In this document: positions 42,047 through 44,430 of the stretch, piece after piece
Layout of the letters: each line of letters starts with the position of its first letter
Position numbering within the stretch: position 1 is the first letter of the stretch
Assembly (NCBI GenBank): GCA_044344795.1
Contig: JBIJCF010000029.1
Span: 1-44,430 of the forward strand
Length of the DNA: 44,430 bases
From: GCA-2737665 sp044344795
Lineage (GTDB): Bacteria > Bacteroidota > Bacteroidia > Palsa-965
Reading direction: 5' to 3'
Notes under the pieces: generated by a model
What the model was told of the DNA's origin: nothing
Databases searched by the model: none
The model's input: only the letters and a program-made list of their open reading frames with translations
Position numbers and translations under genes: made by a program

Positions 42047-42679
42047 CTATAGCTTAAACGACAAGCCGAAGTTGATCATCGGGAACCATGAACCGTAACC
42101 GCCTTCCACAAATGCTCCGATGTTGGAGGTAAAGTAGTAGTTGGCTCCGGCATGAATCGCCCAACCGAATCCGCCTTTCAACGGTTCTTGTACATAGTTG
42201 TATTCACCGAACGGCGTGGCTTTGGTCATGTTCATTCCGAACGGAATAGCCACGTAAGGATCTAATTTCGGATGGCCCAATGGCACGTGGAACGCAGGAC
42301 GCAATGCCAGTTGCGTAAATTTATGATCGTATCCGTAAGAGTTGGTTGGAACAGTAACGTCCTGAATAGTTACTTTTTCCTTATACATACCATACCACAC
42401 GCCGATTCCCAAGAAATCGGTTACGCCATATTCCGCGCGGATGTTAATGGGAAAGCCCTTGTCGAATTCGTTCGTTCCGTAAATGGAATAATCGGATTTC
42501 GAATAATTCCCTTTTACTACAAATCCTGCTCCTGCAGAAGCCCCGATTTGTCCAGCTTTAAAGGCCACTTCTTTACCTCTTTTTTTCTTTTTACGACGCT
42601 TCTTCAGCGTTTCGGCATCGGCAGATCCAACTGCTACTATCAAGGCCATAAGGATCATTATTATCGAGCGAAAATTCAT
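42047..42679 (-). CDS. outer-membrane beta-barrel protein
   Basis: The 210-residue protein has a signal peptide ending near ADAE, then a strongly basic stretch (LKKRRKKKKRGK). Alternating hydrophobic/polar strands follow, with aromatic girdles (IGASAGAGFVV, INIRAEYGVTDFLGIGVWYG, LALRPAFHVPLG, FGWAIHAGANYYFTSNIGAFVEGGYG). It ends in FGLSFKL, like other outer-membrane barrel C-termini. The layout is that of an eight-stranded OmpW/OmpA-type porin-like barrel. The function is unknown. The basic linker just after the signal peptide is unusual. Transcription starts beyond the terminator of the Omp28-like gene (no -7 box found). Confidence 0.85.
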   Translation of the reverse strand: MNFRSIIMILMALIVAVGSADAETLKKRRKKKKRGKEVAFKAGQIGASAGAGFVVKGNYSKSDYSIYGTNEFDKGFPINIRAEYGVTDFLGIGVWYGMYKEKVTIQDVTVPTNSYGYDHKFTQLALRPAFHVPLGHPKLDPYVAIPFGMNMTKATPFGEYNYVQEPLKGGFGWAIHAGANYYFTSNIGAFVEGGYGSWFPMINFGLSFKL

Positions 42680-42700
42680 ATGTGGAGCAATTTAATATTG

Positions 42701-42732
42701 AAAAAACACCCGCCAACTTTGCAGCAGGCGGG
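42701..42732 (-). terminator. terminator after the Omp28-like gene
   Basis: On the minus strand CCCGCC / GGCGGG (42727-42732 and 42709-42714) forms a stem followed by a T run (A at 42701-42706 on the plus strand). It separates the Omp28-like gene from the barrel gene. Confidence 0.75.
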
Positions 42733-42752
42733 CGCGAGTAACGTAGTGACGA

Positions 42753-43529
42753 TTAGTACATGTTAGAGTTCAACACGTCTGTTGGGTTGCCGTCGGTACC
42801 CATTTTGTAGATTACCGCTACAACCTGAAGATTTTCTTTGTTACGAACATCGTTAGGAATAGCAATAGTGAAGGTGTTGTCGATTTTAAATCCTTTTTCA
42901 GGATTAGCAGCAACAGAAACACCAAAAGCTTTTCCGTCCGCACACGCGCGCAAGATGTGGTCGAAAGGAACTTCGCCGGTCTGACCTGATTGCGTTTCCA
43001 TGATGCCGTTTTCTACCATGTAAACAGCCAAGTTGTAATTACCGCTTACCTGTTCGAAGAACACAGTTTTAGTAGTAACTACGAAATTGTTGCCCTCTAC
43101 TTTGTGTGCGATACCTACACCCGCCTTTGCAGTTGGGTTTGCAGTTAAAGCCTGAGTAATTTTTGGCTCCAAATAAGTTGGATACGTATCAGGACCTGCG
43201 TTAACAGCAGATGATGGAGTTCCGCTGAAACCGAAAAAATCAATTATGTCTTCCATTCCCGCAGGTTCTATATCCACGATGCCATCGTTCGGGTGCATTA
43301 ACACTGCAGTGATCTGATGTTTGTATTCTTCCAGCAAACCGTGAATAGCCGGGTAGCCATATACGCCACAAGGATTGCACCAAGTTGCGGAATATTCGAA
43401 CATTACCGGCTTGTACCGTGAAGAAACCGAAATTACCTCGCCGTCTGTTCCGGCAGAATCTTCTTTTTTACAGGAGCTGAAACCCGCAGCAATAGCGAAT
43501 GCCGGGATTAAAAGAAGCGCTTTTTTCAT
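42753..43529 (-). CDS. Omp28-like lipoprotein with thioredoxin fold (WCNPC)
   Basis: The chosen start MKKALLLIPAFAIAAGFSSC at 43529 gives a lipoprotein signal (lipobox FSSC, lipidated Cys20); a longer frame to 43598 would bury it. The mature 238 residues have a thioredoxin-type WCNPC motif (Cys51, Cys54) after strand VMFEYSATW, then a domain resembling the Bacteroidota Omp28 family of surface lipoproteins (GFSGTPSSAVNAG, then an immunoglobulin-like C-terminal part). The cysteine pair may act in disulfide exchange; the role is otherwise unknown. No -7 TTTG box is seen, the upstream DNA being AT-rich. Confidence 0.86.
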   Translation of the reverse strand: MKKALLLIPAFAIAAGFSSCKKEDSAGTDGEVISVSSRYKPVMFEYSATWCNPCGVYGYPAIHGLLEEYKHQITAVLMHPNDGIVDIEPAGMEDIIDFFGFSGTPSSAVNAGPDTYPTYLEPKITQALTANPTAKAGVGIAHKVEGNNFVVTTKTVFFEQVSGNYNLAVYMVENGIMETQSGQTGEVPFDHILRACADGKAFGVSVAANPEKGFKIDNTFTIAIPNDVRNKENLQVVAVIYKMGTDGNPTDVLNSNMY

Positions 43530-43676
43530 GTTTATTTTGTTTTTGTGTTGAGTCATTATGATATAATAATATAGCAAGTTATAAAAAACGTTGCACATGT
43601 CACGATTTAGTCGAAAAAATTTTTATTTCGGAGTGTTTTGGTGTTTCCTTTGCAGCCCCAGTTAAGTAGGAGAAGC

Positions 43677-44430
43677 ATGAAAGTTTCAAGTTGGCCATTT
43701 TTCGTTTTTGCGGGTTCGCTGATTCCGGTGTTTGTGTTGGCCGGCTTTATTCAAGGCCCAGTCAAAGGAGCGAAGAAACGCGTTGTGTTTCAAGATACGT
43801 TGGTTGCAGACACATGTTCGATCACCTTCAGCTTTATTGGCGACCTTATGTGTCACTCTCCGCAGTTTAATAATGCCCGTCAACCGAATGGATCTTATGA
43901 TTTCACGCCGTCTTTTGCGGAAATAGCGCCACATCTCTCTTGGGCAGATTTTACCATTGGTAATTTAGAAACAACCTGCGCCGGAACGAAACGAGTTTAT
44001 GGTGGTTATCCTGCATTCAATACCCCTGATGAATTTATAACCGCAATAAAGAATGCAGGAGTTGATTTTTTGGTTACGTCCAACAATCACTCTATGGATA
44101 CCGGAGAAGAAGGCTTGTTGCGAACCATTGATGTGATCAAGAAAAACAATTTGGGGTATTGCGGCACTTACGACTCGCAACGTGATCGTGATTCGATTCG
44201 GGTATTGCGTAAAAACGGAATAGCCACAGCCGTTTTGAATTACACCTATGGCACCAACGGAGCATATCCGATCGAATCGCATAAATACATGCTGAATGTA
44301 GCAGACAGCGCATTGGTGACTTCTGACATCAAGCGTGCGCGGGAAATGGGTTGTGATATTATCATCGTGTTTTATCATTGGGGAGAAGAGAATAAAGCCG
44401 AGCCAACTGCTTATCAAAGAACAATGGCGA
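43677..44430 (+). CDS. CapA/PgsA-family protein, partial at right edge
   Basis: The frame runs from ATG at 43677, with a ribosome-binding site AGGAG at 43668-43672, to the window edge (251 codons, no stop). A signal/anchor segment (FFVFAGSLIPVFVLAGF) is followed by the CapA domain, a metallophosphatase-like fold. Motifs are FIGDLMCHSPQ, TIGNLETT and LVTSNNHSMDTGEEGL, with the metal ligand residues (Asp, Asn-His) in place. CapA/PgsA proteins are involved in poly-gamma-glutamate capsule synthesis in Bacillus, but many Bacteroidota members have other, unknown roles. Confidence 0.88.
   Translation, partial: MKVSSWPFFVFAGSLIPVFVLAGFIQGPVKGAKKRVVFQDTLVADTCSITFSFIGDLMCHSPQFNNARQPNGSYDFTPSFAEIAPHLSWADFTIGNLETTCAGTKRVYGGYPAFNTPDEFITAIKNAGVDFLVTSNNHSMDTGEEGLLRTIDVIKKNNLGYCGTYDSQRDRDSIRVLRKNGIATAVLNYTYGTNGAYPIESHKYMLNVADSALVTSDIKRAREMGCDIIIVFYHWGEENKAEPTAYQRTMA

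Noticed and set aside
1..44430. CRISPR arrays, insertion sequences, prophage genes, riboswitches
   Set aside because: No spaced direct repeats, transposase, integrase or phage structural genes were seen; no upstream region shows a recognisable aptamer pattern.

Overview
The window looks like a piece of a Bacteroidota chromosome, of roughly 42-45% GC by eye. Several secreted proteins end in a type IX secretion system (T9SS) type A sorting domain, the T9SS protein PorZ sits beside recO, many genes are preceded by the phylum's TAnnTTTG -7 promoter element, and the families are typical of the phylum (DUF4175 protein, fused SpmA/SpmB, Omp28-like lipoprotein, MORN/YwqK-type repeat protein). I cannot fix the family or genus.

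Layout. Bases 1-2291 carry, leftward, nadA and a MORN-type repeat protein cut by the window edge. Bases 2292-2753 are an AT-rich gap with a cluster of DnaA boxes, a candidate replication origin from which genes diverge. Rightward follow rpiB, a secreted deiodinase-like protein, an M28 peptidase and lutB. Bases 7.2-13.2 kb hold a YqaE-domain lipoprotein, ferritin, two large T9SS cargo proteins, a small unknown protein and a lysine-rich lipoprotein. Bases 13.2-17.2 kb hold ttcA, tRNA-Cys, folB, gltX and an RNA methyltransferase-like protein. Bases 17.4-22.0 kb are an operon: DUF4175 protein, an anti-sigma-type ATPase, ybeY and a small secreted protein. mnmG (22.1-24.0 kb) is flanked by two parS-like sites, one a perfect 16-bp palindrome. 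Then come a methyltransferase, a DUF486 membrane protein, a PLP enzyme, and an intact tRNA-Arg(CCG) followed by two decayed tandem copies. porZ and recO follow.

Bases 30.4-35.9 kb are a leftward operon: SpmA/SpmB fusion, a ribulose-phosphate-epimerase-like protein fused to two CBS domains, a DAHP synthase, a KdsC-type phosphatase with an eroded XRE-like N-terminus, and a serine hydrolase. Bases 36.1-41.7 kb are a rightward three-gene MksF-MksE-MksB (MukBEF/Wadjet-like) SMC operon with no nuclease subunit (MksG/JetD). The right end holds an outer-membrane barrel, an Omp28-like thioredoxin-fold lipoprotein and the start of a CapA-family protein.

Functional picture. The candidate oriC, the parS sites flanking mnmG and the SMC operon suggest an origin-proximal region devoted partly to chromosome segregation. 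The most unusual gene group is the epimerase-CBS / DAHP synthase / HTH-KdsC trio, whose logic parallels KdsD-KdsA-KdsC. At several genes the TAnnTTTG box lies only 3-6 bases before the ATG, which implies leaderless mRNAs and was used here to choose starts.
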